Origin: Gemmatales bacterium
GTDB lineage: Bacteria > Planctomycetota > Planctomycetia > Gemmatales > Gemmataceae
Length of the DNA stretch: 64,000 nt
Direction: 5' to 3'
Assembly (NCBI GenBank): GCA_026004675.1
Contig: BPJP01000006.1
Coordinates: forward strand, 124,001 to 188,000
Shown here piece after piece: positions 27,865-36,646 of the stretch. A program made the translations under genes and the position numbers. How positions within the stretch are numbered: the stretch's first letter is position 1; every line of letters starts with the position of its first letter. The notes beneath the pieces were generated by a model, which did not search any database, was not told where the DNA came from, and saw nothing but the letters and a program-made list of their open reading frames with translations.

Positions 27865-28997
27865 TTCTTCGCTGTAGCTCTTTGCCTTTATACGCGACAT
27901 GCCCGGCCGCGGCACAGCCAACGACTCTGCCTTTTAAGAGCGGCGGCGATGCTGCCGACCTAGGCTCAGCGGTGCATGATGTCGTCGTCAAACGGATTAT
28001 TGGACAAAGAGGCCCGGACGACCTGGCTGACGCCGCTGACCGATATGGCGTTGAGATCGAGGAATTATCTCGCCTGGTCTATTTGTCTTGGCGTCGCTGG
28101 GAGGAGATGGCTGAATTTTTCCCCTCGCCGAAGACCGTCGATCTGAACGATGACCCCTGGCGGTTTGTGGACAAACCAGCTGGTGTCGAACTCACTGGTC
28201 ACCCGGATATCTACTCGTTGTGTGGCAACGAAGTTCGTCTGTTGGACCTGAAAACCGGACGTCTCGACACGTCGGCGGAGCAGCAACTAAGAGGTTATGC
28301 TTTTCTCGCCGTCCATCGGTTCGAGGTGGACGCGGTTTATGCCTGTGCGCTTCACTCAAGACAGGGAATCGTCGAGGGTTGGCGCTGGGACACAGCCGAT
28401 CTTCTCCAATGGTGGACCGAATTAAAAAAAGAGATCAAGTTCGCTGCCTACAACCCTGGCCGCCAGTGTTGTTATTGTCCTCGTGCGACGGTTTGCCCGG
28501 CTCACAGTCGGCTCGTTCAGTTCTCGATCGCATCGCTCACCGAGGGTATTCCAAGTCTTCCTGAAGACCCGCAGAAGCGAGGAAGGATTTTGGCGGAGGT
28601 TCTCGACCGTGCAAAGCTGGTCGAATCGGCTTGTCAAATGGCGCGGGAGGCGGTGCGGGCCGAGGTGGCGGCAGCTGGCGGTCGCCTGGAAACAGACGAT
28701 GGTCGCGAGTTGGTGCTCAGCCAGAGAACCAAAACAGAGATCGACTTCGGCCTGGGTGAAGAAATTCTTCGCCAAGCCGTCGGCGATTTGTCTGAGTGTG
28801 TCAAGGTTAGCAAGACGGAAGTCGAAAAAGCCGTCAAAGCGAAAGCTCCGCGTGGGGCCAAGATGCAGGCGGCCGAAAAGCTGATCGCACAACTCGGCGA
28901 GGCTGGCGCTCTACGCGAGACTGTTTATGACGTTTTGGACATCAAACGAAAGGTGGAAAAGGATGGCCGAAAACAACTTGCCAAAAAAGGCGACTGA
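27861..28997 (+). CDS. RecB-like PD-(D/E)XK nuclease with Cys cluster
   Basis: A 378-residue nuclease of the RecB/Cas4/DUF2800 group. GHPDIYSL...EVRLLDLKTGRLDTSAEQQLRGYAFLA carries the D-x(n)-DxK active site and the downstream Q-rich helix motif (QxxxY). Cys in LPLYATCP and in QCCYCPRATVC could hold a 4Fe-4S cluster, as in Cas4 and AddB. It overlaps csrA by 4 bp and is followed by recT, so it likely supplies the exonuclease of a phage recombination pair. Confidence 0.82.
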   Translation: MILRCSSLPLYATCPAAAQPTTLPFKSGGDAADLGSAVHDVVVKRIIGQRGPDDLADAADRYGVEIEELSRLVYLSWRRWEEMAEFFPSPKTVDLNDDPWRFVDKPAGVELTGHPDIYSLCGNEVRLLDLKTGRLDTSAEQQLRGYAFLAVHRFEVDAVYACALHSRQGIVEGWRWDTADLLQWWTELKKEIKFAAYNPGRQCCYCPRATVCPAHSRLVQFSIASLTEGIPSLPEDPQKRGRILAEVLDRAKLVESACQMAREAVRAEVAAAGGRLETDDGRELVLSQRTKTEIDFGLGEEILRQAVGDLSECVKVSKTEVEKAVKAKAPRGAKMQAAEKLIAQLGEAGALRETVYDVLDIKRKVEKDGRKQLAKKGD

Positions 28998-29803
28998 TTC
29001 TGTTCCGAAAAAATTTCGAGAGCAAACGCAACAGATTGCTGCCGCTCTGCTTCGGGAATGGGTGGGAGAAGACAGAGCGAACGAGGCCGTCGGTCGCGTC
29101 GCGACTGCGATTTCGGCCAGCGCCGCCCGCGGCTAAGAACCCAGCCGACTTCTACGAATGCACGCCTCAGTCTGTGGCGGTGTGCGTTGCGAAAGCGGCG
29201 CTTACCGGGATCATGCCAGGGGTTGGGTCCACAGCATTGGCCTACGTGTTTCCACGCAGGCCACGGAAGGGCGACCCGCCACAGCTGCAATACGAACTAT
29301 CCCACAGAGGAATCAACGCCTTAGCCCGTCGCTGCGGCACAACGATGGTGGCGGTGCCGATCCACCAGAATGATTCCGTGGCGATAGACCACGACGGGCA
29401 AGCGACGATCCTGAACTCGGACGTTGACAACCCACCCACAACCTGGGACGAGCTGAGGGGGGTTGTGGTAATCTGCAAGGACCTACGCACCAACAACGTA
29501 ATCCACCGCGGTTGGGTTCCCAAGAAATTGATTGAACAGCGGCGAAAACACAGTCTTGCCGATAAAAGCGACTTCTCCCCTTGGCAGAATTGGCCGGTCG
29601 AGATGGCCATCAAGACCGCAATGCACTACGCGGTGTCGCGCGGCTGGTGCGTCATCGACGACACCGAAGCGGCCCAGGCCCTGGCGTTGGAATATCAGAG
29701 CAACCACAGAGAGCATGAGACGGTCGTCAAAGAGCCGCCAATTGGTCGTGTAAAGCTGAACTGGAAAGAGGAACCAATCGACACCAAGGAGGTGCCATCG
29801 TGA
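28963..29803 (+). CDS. recT: RecT-family single-strand annealing protein, one +1 frameshift
   Basis: A recombinase that anneals single strands after exonuclease resection. The N-terminal frame (MAENNLPKKATDSVPKKF...) continues to SASAAR, and the second frame resumes at AKNPADFYECTPQSVAVCVAKAALTGIMPG. Removing one C from 29126-29128 joins them. LGVQ-like core YELSHRGINALARR, KDLRTNNVIHRGW and WPVEMAIKTAMHYAVSRGWCVIDD are RecT motifs. About 280 residues in full. It overlaps the nuclease gene by 35 bp, forming the usual exonuclease-annealing pair. Confidence 0.85.
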
Positions 29804-30177
29804 CAGCCGAGGAGATCTATCTAAATATTACGTGCTGGCTATTCGCCCAAAACAAACCCTGCCAGGACTATTTCGGGTTCGCCCGATACCGTCATGGCGT
29901 CTTGAAGTCGCCTATCGGGGTTTTGATTTCGGACGATCTTTACGACGAGTCTTTAGAGTCGGCACCGCTGGCTCGTGTTCGGAGTGTGGTCGAGCAGTCG
30001 GTGGGTCGTCCTCTCGATGAAACCGAGTGGGCGTTGGTGTCTGAGTTGCAATTCATCCACAACATGTGGCCTCCTGAGGTGTGGCCTGCTCTGTGCCGCT
30101 ACACGAGGGAGAGATATTTGAAGAGCTGGAATGGTTTGCCGGTGGGTTCGACTCCCGCCGCCAGCAGTCCATCCTAG
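29800..30177 (+). CDS. Hypothetical phage protein
   Basis: A 125-residue protein from GTG 29800 that overlaps the recT stop (GTGA). It has no motif that I recognise; sequence features are ARYRHGVLKSPIGVLISDDLYDE and LSEWALVSELQFIHNMWPPEVWP. Position between recombination and replication genes suggests an early phage role. Confidence 0.6.
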   Translation: MTAEEIYLNITCWLFAQNKPCQDYFGFARYRHGVLKSPIGVLISDDLYDESLESAPLARVRSVVEQSVGRPLDETEWALVSELQFIHNMWPPEVWPALCRYTRERYLKSWNGLPVGSTPAASSPS

Positions 30178-30240
30178 TTGTCGGGATGGAACCGTCTTCC
30201 CGGGGAGACTCGGAGTCTCCCCACTTTTAAGGACGAGGAA

Positions 30241-31006
30241 ATGGCCGGGGACTGGATTCCTTGGATAAAGGGGTTGACCGTTCGTAGGGAGGTCATCGCT
30301 ATCGCTGCTGCGGTCGGCCGAGACCGCCGCTGGGTTGCGTCCGTTATGATGGAAGCGTGGAGTTGGGCCGACTCTGAATCGACCGACGGGTTTATCCCGG
30401 CCGTCAAAGAGCCCGCCGACCTCACCCTTATCATACCCGACACCAGCGCCGAGTTTTGGTCCGCCGTAGAAGCCGTAGGTTGGCTCCGATTCCGAAACGG
30501 TGGTGTGGAATTCCCCAATTTCAACCGATACATGGGGTCCACGGCCAAAAAAACGCCTCACCGAGTCCGCCAGGAAAAGAGAGTATCGGCGGCGACCAAG
30601 AGACGATGCTGATACTCAGAGTATGTCCCAAAAATGTCCCAAAAAAAATGGGACAAATTTGGGACAAAAGTGGGACACCTGTACTGTACTCTCCTCTTCT
30701 GTTCTCTCCTCTTCTGTGGAAGAAGAAGAAAAAACAGAAACCGTGGAAGAAGAGAAAGTACCTCGTTCGCCAGAAGGCGCAGCTCAGCTTTTTGCCTGGG
30801 AATACAGGGGAGCAGTGCCTTCGCAGAGAAACGAAGTGCAGATTGCGCAAGAGTTTCGAGAGTGGGTGGCGTCTGGTTTTTGCGATTTGGCTGAGATTTT
30901 CGCGGCGATTTCGGAAAATCGAGATCGAAGCGAGACGTTTTGGCAGCTCAAAAAGCGAATCGAGAAGGCGAAAAAAAGCGTCAAACGACCAAAAGAGTTT
31001 CGCTGA
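30241..31006 (+). CDS. Phage replication-initiation-like protein, one +1 frameshift
   Basis: A protein of about 254 residues. MAGDWIPWIKGLTVRREVIAIAAAVGRDRRWVASVMMEAWSWAD is the helix-turn-helix type N-terminus seen in phage replication initiators. After the A7 run at 30547-30553 loses one base, the frame continues as AKKRLTESARKREYRRRPRDD, with a serine and glutamate-rich linker, and ends in a helical domain (EFREWVASGFCDLAEIFAAISENRD). The frame after the break also contains an unusual MSQKCPKK-type stretch encoded by repeated TGTCCCAAA/TTTGGGACA units. Start ATG 30241 follows AAGGACGAGG. Confidence 0.65.
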
Positions 31007-31042
31007 CCGGCTCGCTGAGGAAAGAGCGAAAAGGGGACGCAA

Positions 31043-31643
31043 GTGACGACCTACGCAGATTGGGCCGAACGCCATGCTGCTAATCTTTGGCCTGACGTTC
31101 GCCGAAGACACAGCCATGTTCGCCGCTTGGGAAGCCGTCTTTGAGGCGAACGGGTATTCGCTCGAAGAACTGGAGGCAGCGACGAACGAGATCGCCCGTT
31201 CATCAACGCCACCTCGCACGCGAGCTGAGCACCTGGCCGAGATCAACCGCATCATTCGGCAGCGCCGACGCAACCAGGGCGTTGTCAATGAAGACCTTTC
31301 AGCGAAGGAAGTCTTCTGGACGTGCCCCGACTGCGACAGCTGCGGCTGGGTCACAGTGCCGCACCCAAAGGCCTACGTCGATGGCGTGTGGCAACCACCG
31401 TTTTGGAGTGCGGCGGTCACATGTCACTGCCTTCGGGGAATCCAACGGCTTGAAAGCTACCGAGGAGGTGACTCTGGTATACAGGTGCCGATGAGTTTGA
31501 CTGCCTACGAGGCTCGTTTTCCGAACTGGCGCGAGGAATGGAATCGGTTTGTGGAAGGTCGCCGAAAGCTCGTCAAAGCGCTCGACCTATCCGAGACGAC
31601 CGAGAAATTATCGTCGAGGGCGACCCCAAATGATTTGCCATAA
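31043..31643 (+). CDS. Hypothetical phage protein with zinc ribbon, one +1 frameshift
   Basis: From GTG 31043, MTTYADWAERHAANL, then, if one T is removed from 31086-31088, GLTFAEDTAMFAAWEAVFEANGYSLEELEAATNEI. The middle has a zinc ribbon (CPDCDSCGW...CHCLRG) and the C-terminus a helical segment. About 199 residues. The N-terminal frame is clearly continuous with the rest by composition. Family unknown; the location suggests a replication or DNA-handling role. Confidence 0.6.
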
Positions 31644-32128
31644 ATGCGGCGAACATCGCCACACGCTGGACAGAGATGGCATCTGCCAGTGGTGCCAGAA
31701 GTTCCGCAAACGGTGCAGCCATTGCGGTGAGGAATACCACCTCAACCATTTCCAAAGCTACCTGCTTCGCGGCAAGAGGAAATGGCGGAGTTGGTGGCCG
31801 CGAATGCCTTCGGTCGTACTACAAAGCTCGCTACAGACAAAAGCGGAAGCGATCTACGGAAGGCCATGTGGCGGCTGTGATGGCGCACGATGTGGTGATA
31901 CCATCGGTAGACCCAAATATTGCAACGTGCGACCGATGCGGTCAACCCATACCAAACAACACCTATGGCAGCAAATGTGAGGATTGCTGGGTAGAAACGT
32001 GGTGCCCGAACCACTACCGGCACTCATTGAATCCTGCTGAGATGGAGCGTCTCAAAAAGCTAAACGAGGAAGTTCGGGAGTTGACCAAACAGGGAAGGTA
32101 TTGGGGACCGCGGTTTGTGAAGAAGTGA
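31630..32128 (+). CDS. Zinc-ribbon phage protein, one +1 frameshift
   Basis: Starts at ATG 31630, overlapping the previous gene. MICHKCGEHRHTLDRDGICQWCQKF and KRCSHCGEEYHL give four CxxC pairs. After removal of one A from 31780-31782 the frame runs on as NGGVGGRECLRSYYKARYRQKRKRS and ends with CDRCGQPIPNNTYGSKCEDCWVETWCPNH, a further ribbon. About 165 residues. Probably DNA- or RNA-binding; no exact family recognised. Confidence 0.6.
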
Positions 32129-32199
32129 GAAGACTTCGATCTCCAGTTCAGTGTGGGTAAATCCGAAGGCGTCCGAAGCGAAAAACGGGAGAACGTTGT

Positions 32200-32487
32200 T
32201 TGAATAAAGTGTTGGCCCATTACGGATTGCCGCCGTGCGTCGAAGAATATCGATTCCATCCGACGCGACGTTGGCGATTCGATTACGCCTGGCCCGATCA
32301 CAAGGTGGCCCTGGAAGTCGAAGGTGGGGCCTGGGTTCGAGGCCGACACGTGCGGGGGAAAGGCTTCGTCAAAGATATTGAGAAGTACAACGAAGCGGCG
32401 ATCCTGGGCTGGCGTGTCGTGCGGTGCACGCCGGTCCAACTGAAAGACGGAAGTATTTTCGATCTTTTGAGGCGAATTCTGAAATAA
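32200..32487 (+). CDS. DUF559/VSR-like PD-(D/E)XK endonuclease
   Basis: A 95-residue protein from TTG 32200. RFHPTRRWRFDYAWPDHKVALEVEGGAW has the D-x(8-12)-ExE/K-type nuclease signature, followed by GFVKDIEKYNEAAILGWRVVRCTP, the terminal strand of DUF559/VSR-type enzymes. It may nick or resolve DNA junctions during phage replication. No start codon better than TTG is seen. Confidence 0.75.
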   Translation: MNKVLAHYGLPPCVEEYRFHPTRRWRFDYAWPDHKVALEVEGGAWVRGRHVRGKGFVKDIEKYNEAAILGWRVVRCTPVQLKDGSIFDLLRRILK

Positions 32488-32498
32488 GGATTGTTACG

Positions 32499-32973
32499 AT
32501 GGGAAAACTATTTGTGGTGCCGATTTCGTTGCGCGAAGCCAATGACTTCGTTGCGAACTTCCACCGCCACTGCGGAAGAACGGTCCGCAACGGCGGAAAA
32601 TTCGCGATTGGCGCAAGCGACGGCGACGGACTTGTTGGCGTCGCCATCGTCGGCAATCCTTTGTCCGCCACTTTGATGGACGGCTACACCGCTGAGGTGT
32701 TGCGCGTCTGTGTCAAACCAGGTGCGCCAAAAGGCACCAATTTCATTTTTATACGCCCGTTGCTGGCGCATATGGCAAGCGATGGGCGGCCAACGTTTGA
32801 TCACCTACACTCTGGCCACAGAAAGCGGAGCGTCACTTAGAGGCGCTGGCTGGAAGATCGTAGGCCACGTGAAACCCCATTATGATTGGGCGAAAAAATC
32901 TCATCGAGACGGGAAAGAACGCCAATGGCAGCCTATTTATGGACAGAGGAAGTTTCGTTGGGCCATCGAGTGA
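32499..32973 (+). CDS. XF1762-like protein, one +1 frameshift
   Basis: A protein of about 157 residues. The first frame has LREANDFVANFHRHCGRTVRNGGKFAIGAS and VLRVCVKPGAPKGTN; with one T removed from 32742-32744 it continues as SFLYARCWRIWQAMGGQRLITYTLATESGASLRGAGWKIVGH. The H-R and G-x-x-G-Q-R-L-ITYTL blocks are typical of the XF1762 family found in phages and plasmids, which has a GNAT-like fold. Role unknown. Confidence 0.72.
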
Positions 32974-33441
32974 AGGGCAATTCTTGCACCTCTGAAGTGC
33001 AAAATCTGCACTTCCCTATAGAAGGTACCCAAGAAGATACCCAACAAGCAGCAAGCGCTGCTGCTGCCGAAAAAAAAATCGAAAGCAGAACGGAAGCTGC
33101 AAGAACTCGGACTGTCAGCCAATCTCTCCGAGCGATACCCACCCGACCTTATCACCGAAGCTGTCGAATTCGTGATGGCGAAACCGAACGTGCGAAACCC
33201 CGCCGGCATGGTACGCACCATCCTCGATGACCCGGCCAAATGGGGCTTCACCTGCAACGGCCGCTGGCATCGTCCGCAGCCGGCAGGACCGCCGCGAGAC
33301 GCCGACGAAGACCGGCTACGGCGGCAGGCAGAGCAGCAGCAGGCTTTCGAGCAAGAGCGACTTGCGGCCGAGAGGGATCGGCCAATCGTCCTGGCCAAGT
33401 TGGCCGAGTTGCGACAGCAGAGGCAGAGGATCGGCGTATGA
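32925..33441 (+). CDS. Putative phage replication accessory protein, one +1 frameshift
   Basis: Overlaps the XF1762-like gene and ends where dnaB starts (ATGA). From ATG 32925 the first frame gives MAAYLWTEEVSLGHRV; after removal of one A from the A9 at 33070-33078 it continues as SKAERKLQELGLSANLSERYPPDLITEAVEFVMAKPNVRNPAGMVRTIL, then a Gln/Arg-rich coiled coil. About 171 residues. Its placement just before the helicase suggests a helicase loader or primosome partner; this is inference. Confidence 0.55.
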
Positions 33442-34752
33442 AACGCTATGCACGCAGCGACGCGGCGGAACGTGCGGTGCTCGGATCGATGATCCGGGAT
33501 AACACCGTCATCGGCCGCGTTCTTCAGATCGTGCGAGATTCGCATTTTCGGTGCGACGCACACCAACGGGTTTTCCGGACTGTCGTGGCGCTCTTTCAAG
33601 ACGGCAAGCCGATTGACTTGGAAACCCTGGCAAACAAGTTGTACGCGGCCGGCGACATCGAGCACATCGGCGGCTACGGTTTGCTCGGACAGCTCTGGGA
33701 TGCCGCGCCGACGGCCGCGAACGCCGAGCACTATGCCCAGACCGTTCGAGAAGCGGCAATCGTCCGGCAGCTCAGCTACGTCGCGGCTGAGATTGCATCG
33801 ACATGCGAGAAACCCAACGACTCGGCCGACCGGCTGCTGAGCGATGCAATCCGCAAGCTGGAGGACCTGGCTGGCAACGCGACGCAAGGAAGTCTGATCG
33901 ACGCCCGCCGGTTGATGGCGATGGCTGCCGATGCGATAGACCGACGTGCAACTGGCCAGACGCCGGAGAGTCTGCCGACGGGGCTGCCGGCGCTCGATGA
34001 ATTCGACGTGATGCGGTCTGGCGAACTCGTCATCATCGGTGCGCGGCCGAGCTGCGGCAAGACCGCTCTGCTACTGGCGATCATGCGGCACGTTTCGGTT
34101 GCCGAGGGGCTGCCTGTTTTTTTTTGCGAGCCTGGAACAATCGGCAGAAGAAATCGCCGACCGACTGCTGGCGTCTCAGAGCGGCATCAATGGCCATCGA
34201 CTGCGGCGGGGACGGCTGCAAGGCGATGAAGTGGAAAAACTGTGCCGGTCAATGGCACTAATCGACAGAAGCGGTATTTGGCTTGATGACGCGGCCGGCC
34301 AGACGGTTTTGAGAATCGCGGCGAACGCCCGCTACCTGTCGATGCGGCACGGCGTCCGGGCGATATTCGTTGACTACTTGCAGCTCATCGAACCGGAGAA
34401 TCGCCGGCCGCCCCGGCACGAACAACTGGCCGCGATGAGCCGTCGGCTCAAATGCCTGGCTCGCGAGTTGCGGATACCGGTTGTGGCGGCAGCTCAACTC
34501 AACCGTCAAAGCGAAAGCCATCCGAAGCCGAGATTGTCAGACCTACGCGAGAGCGGGGCGCTTGAAGCCGATGCCGACGTAGTGCTGCTGCTCGACGCTC
34601 CACAAGATCGGCCTGACGAACTCGACGTAATCATTGCCAAAAATCGCAACGGCCCGCGCGGCGAAACGACGCTGCGCTTCGACCGGCCGACGTTTCGATT
34701 TTCGACGACGACGCCCGCAATCAACGGGTTTCGCAAGGGGCATCATGGATAA
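33438..34752 (+). CDS. dnaB: Replicative helicase DnaB, one +1 frameshift in T9
   Basis: A phage DnaB-type helicase of about 437 residues. DAAERAVLGSMIRDN starts the N-terminal domain; TGLPALDEF and GARPSCGKTALLLAI (Walker A) start the RecA core. In the sequence, the T9 run at 34117-34125 shifts the frame; with T8 it reads LPVFFASLEQSAEEIADRLL. Further motifs are VRAIFVDYLQLIEP (Walker B), IPVVAAAQLNRQSE and LRESGALEADADVVLLL. The previous gene overlaps by 4 bp. T9 is also a possible transcriptional slippage site. Confidence 0.9.
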
Positions 34753-34974
34753 GCCCTGCGTGCGTTTCGGCTGCGGTGCGTTGACATGCGGGAGATTTCG
34801 TCCCAAAGGGATAGCTCTGGGTCCTTCCCAGCACCAGCGAACGCGAGACCGCCGCGGGAACAGTCGCGAAAGTGAGCAGACTTTCTTTCGGGAGAGGGGA
34901 TTGGGAGCCGCGCCGGTTGGCGATCCTGCGGCGAAAACGGCTAAACATGACCGACGTAACGGAGATCGAAAAAC

Positions 34975-35112
34975 ATGGCGTTCCAATGCCCGACGTGCGA
35001 TAAGCCGATGCGAGTTTTGCGCACGACTCACAGCCGCGATGCGATCCTGCGGCGGCGAATCTGCCCGGCCTGCGGTTTTCGCATTCGTGGTCTTTCCTCC
35101 GCGACCTATTGA
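34975..35112 (+). CDS. Small four-Cys zinc-ribbon protein (Ogr/Delta- or NrdR-like)
   Basis: A 45-residue protein from ATG 34975: FQCPTCDKPMRVLRT, then RRRICPACGFRIRG. The CxxC...CxxC spacing and the RRRxCP-CGxR half match the zinc-finger of NrdR and of the Ogr/Delta late activators of P2-like phages. It stands between the helicase and the winged-helix gene, just before the late operon, which would suit a late-gene activator; this is inference. The 220 bp upstream (34753-34974) have no convincing gene. Confidence 0.65.
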   Translation: MAFQCPTCDKPMRVLRTTHSRDAILRRRICPACGFRIRGLSSATY

Positions 35113-35194
35113 AATTTCCCATGCGAACATGGTAGGCTTGCTCGTGCCGGTGTCGCGAACCGGCACTGCTGCTGTGGGCGGCATGTCTTGACGG

Positions 35195-35224
35195 CCAAAA
35201 AAAAGGGCCGGGTGCCACCGGCCC
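35195..35224 (-). terminator. Leftward rho-independent terminator
   Basis: On the minus strand a GGGCCGG/CCGGCCC hairpin (35205-35224) is followed by eight Ts (A8 at 35197-35204 on the plus strand). All genes here read rightward, so it would stop antisense transcription. Confidence 0.5.
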
Positions 35225-35259
35225 AATTCAAAGTGAGTTCTCACTCAGTGAAGGTGAGT

Positions 35260-35940
35260 ATGCCTAAACGCCATTCTACCAGCCAACCATCGGAAAGCAA
35301 GTCTAAAAAACGCCGTCTCAATTTTCATCTTTCGGCCAAAAACAAAGAAAAGATTTCCGAGAAACTGCTTCTCGTGAAAGGCTTCGCCGAACATTACGCA
35401 GCCTGGCAGAAAGAGTGGGAGAGAACGTACGGGACAAAATTCCCACACGACATGGATGACGTAATCGAATTGGCGGTGTGTGCAGGACTCGATCCAAATC
35501 GGATATTTGACGGCAAATGGAAATACGCTGATGTATTTCCAATCATCCAGGGCTACCTGCGCCGCCAGCAGCAGCAGGCGCAGCTGCAAGCCGAACAGGA
35601 AAGCCGAAAACCCACCGCCGAGGACGCCAAGAGGCCCATCGAAGCGACGCCAAGCGGATTTATCCTGAACGGCCGGCACTATTCGTTGACCGGCAAACCC
35701 CTGGCCGTGCTGAACGTGTTGCTCGCGTCCCAACGACGCGAAGCTAAAGCCGATACCATCTACGAGAAATGCTGGCCGGATGACACCGCCGACAACCCAA
35801 GGCAAGTTGTTCTGAATGCCGTCACCCAACTACGCAAGGCATTGCAAAAAGCGATGCGACGCCAAGGGATTAAACAAGACCCGATCACGTCTACGGGTAA
35901 AGGTAAAGACTTGACCTACCGGCTCAATCTGCCACAATAG
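35260..35940 (+). CDS. Winged-helix DNA-binding protein (OmpR-type C-terminal domain)
   Basis: A 226-residue protein. Residues about 15-90 are charged and helical (KNKEKISEKLLLVKGFAEHYAAWQKEW), and residues about 130-225 form a winged helix like the DNA-binding half of OmpR/PhoB: LTGKPLAVLNVLLAS, YEKCWPDDTADNPRQVVLNAVTQLRKAL, GKGKDLTYRLNL. No receiver domain is present. ATG 35260 has AAGG 5 nt upstream; the frame extends upstream to 35188. A 14-bp palindrome, AGTGAGTTCTCACT (35232-35245), precedes it and may be its own operator. Role likely in switching between early and late genes. Confidence 0.7.
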   Translation: MPKRHSTSQPSESKSKKRRLNFHLSAKNKEKISEKLLLVKGFAEHYAAWQKEWERTYGTKFPHDMDDVIELAVCAGLDPNRIFDGKWKYADVFPIIQGYLRRQQQQAQLQAEQESRKPTAEDAKRPIEATPSGFILNGRHYSLTGKPLAVLNVLLASQRREAKADTIYEKCWPDDTADNPRQVVLNAVTQLRKALQKAMRRQGIKQDPITSTGKGKDLTYRLNLPQ

Positions 35941-35956
35941 ACCTCGCCTGCACCAA

Positions 35957-36030
35957 GGCTCCCTTTTGGACCTGATGGTAGGAAGCCTGCTGCCGGCGGC
36001 GGTGCTGCGAACACCTCCGCCGGTCTTTTT
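35957..36030 (+). terminator. Leader-terminator element, copy 2
   Basis: Second copy of the element at 26551. It has CTCCCTTTT, the GGTAG-gaagcctg-CTGCC hairpin (one changed base pairs as G-U), then CCGGCGG...CCGCCGG and T5. It lies after the winged-helix gene and before the excisionase-like gene and late operon. Confidence 0.6.
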
Positions 36031-36061
36031 GCGCTTTCGCTCGCCGTCGCATTGGCGTCGT

Positions 36062-36108
36062 GCGAGGCGGAAACCCTCGTCTACGCGCCGAACCTGCCAA
36101 AATAACGC
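36062..36108 (+). repeat. Fragment of a winged-helix gene 3' end
   Basis: Reading in one frame gives AETLVYAPNLPK and stop, which parallels the end of the intact winged-helix gene (KDLTYRLNLPQ, stop) and a third copy at 38716-38753 (AETLAYSLDLPE, stop). The DNA identity between this copy and the 38.7 kb copy is higher than to the intact gene. I take it as a remnant of recombination. Confidence 0.45.
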
Positions 36109-36161
36109 CAGAATAACGCCAAATAATAAATTTGTTATTGTAACGTTATTCTGGTGTTATT
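36101..36161. promoter_or_regulatory. 18-bp inverted repeat with ATAACGCCA units
   Basis: Arms AATAACGCCAGAATAACG (36101-36118) and CGTTATTCTGGTGTTATT (36144-36161) are inverted with one mismatch, and the left arm contains two direct AATAACGCC units with a third following. It lies 60 bp upstream of the excisionase-like gene. Likely an operator or a binding site for a phage protein. Confidence 0.55.
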
Positions 36162-36221
36162 CACGTCTGCTACACTTCGCGTTAGTTAAGTCTTCACCTG
36201 TTCTAATCGAGGGTAGCAACA

Positions 36222-36434
36222 ATGCACGCCGCCAACGAACGTCTGGCAGTCCGAAGCCGCGAAGCCGCCGTGATGCTCGGCATCTCGACCCGAACCCTTT
36301 TCACGCTCACGAAGAACAACAAAATTCCGCACATCCGTCTTGGCGATGGCGAACGACGGGCGGTCTTGTATCCCGTCGAAGCATTACGCGAATGGCTGCG
36401 GAAAGAGAGCCAGCAGCAGCCCGTCGTCGATTAG
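36222..36434 (+). CDS. Excisionase-like helix-turn-helix protein
   Basis: A 70-residue protein with the MerR/excisionase winged-helix: VRSREAAVMLGISTRTLFTLTKNNKIPHIRLGDGERRAVLYPVEALREWL. Such proteins bind DNA as excisionases or small regulators. The inverted repeat at 36101-36161 is a likely target. It stands far from the integrase, at the head of the late region, so a regulatory role is as likely as excision. Confidence 0.75.
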   Translation: MHAANERLAVRSREAAVMLGISTRTLFTLTKNNKIPHIRLGDGERRAVLYPVEALREWLRKESQQQPVVD

Positions 36435-36454
36435 GTCCCAACAAGGAAGAGGCA

Positions 36455-36484
36455 CAAAAAAGAGCCGGCGCGCCCAGCCGGCTC
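36455..36484 (-). terminator. Leftward rho-independent terminator
   Basis: On the minus strand the perfect 8-bp hairpin GAGCCGGC/GCCGGCTC (36462-36484) is followed by six Ts (A6 at 36456-36461 on the plus strand). Like the one at 35195 it points against the genes around it. Confidence 0.5.
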
Positions 36485-36646
36485 AAACAAAGATGAGTTC
36501 CATGAAATCTTATCTCAACCATCCCGAAAAATCAAGCCCGCCGGTGCACGACCCGTTGGTTTGCGGGCTGGGCGACGACCGATACGAGCCTTGCCCGGGC
36601 CCGGGCCCACTTTCTTTCGGGTATTCGGCTTTGATAGTTATTGATT

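Noticed and set aside
34745-35191. Frame after dnaB (MDKPCVRFGCGALTC...)
   Set aside because: It overlaps the better supported zinc-ribbon gene at 34975 in another frame and has Arg-rich shadow composition; only the zinc-ribbon gene is kept.
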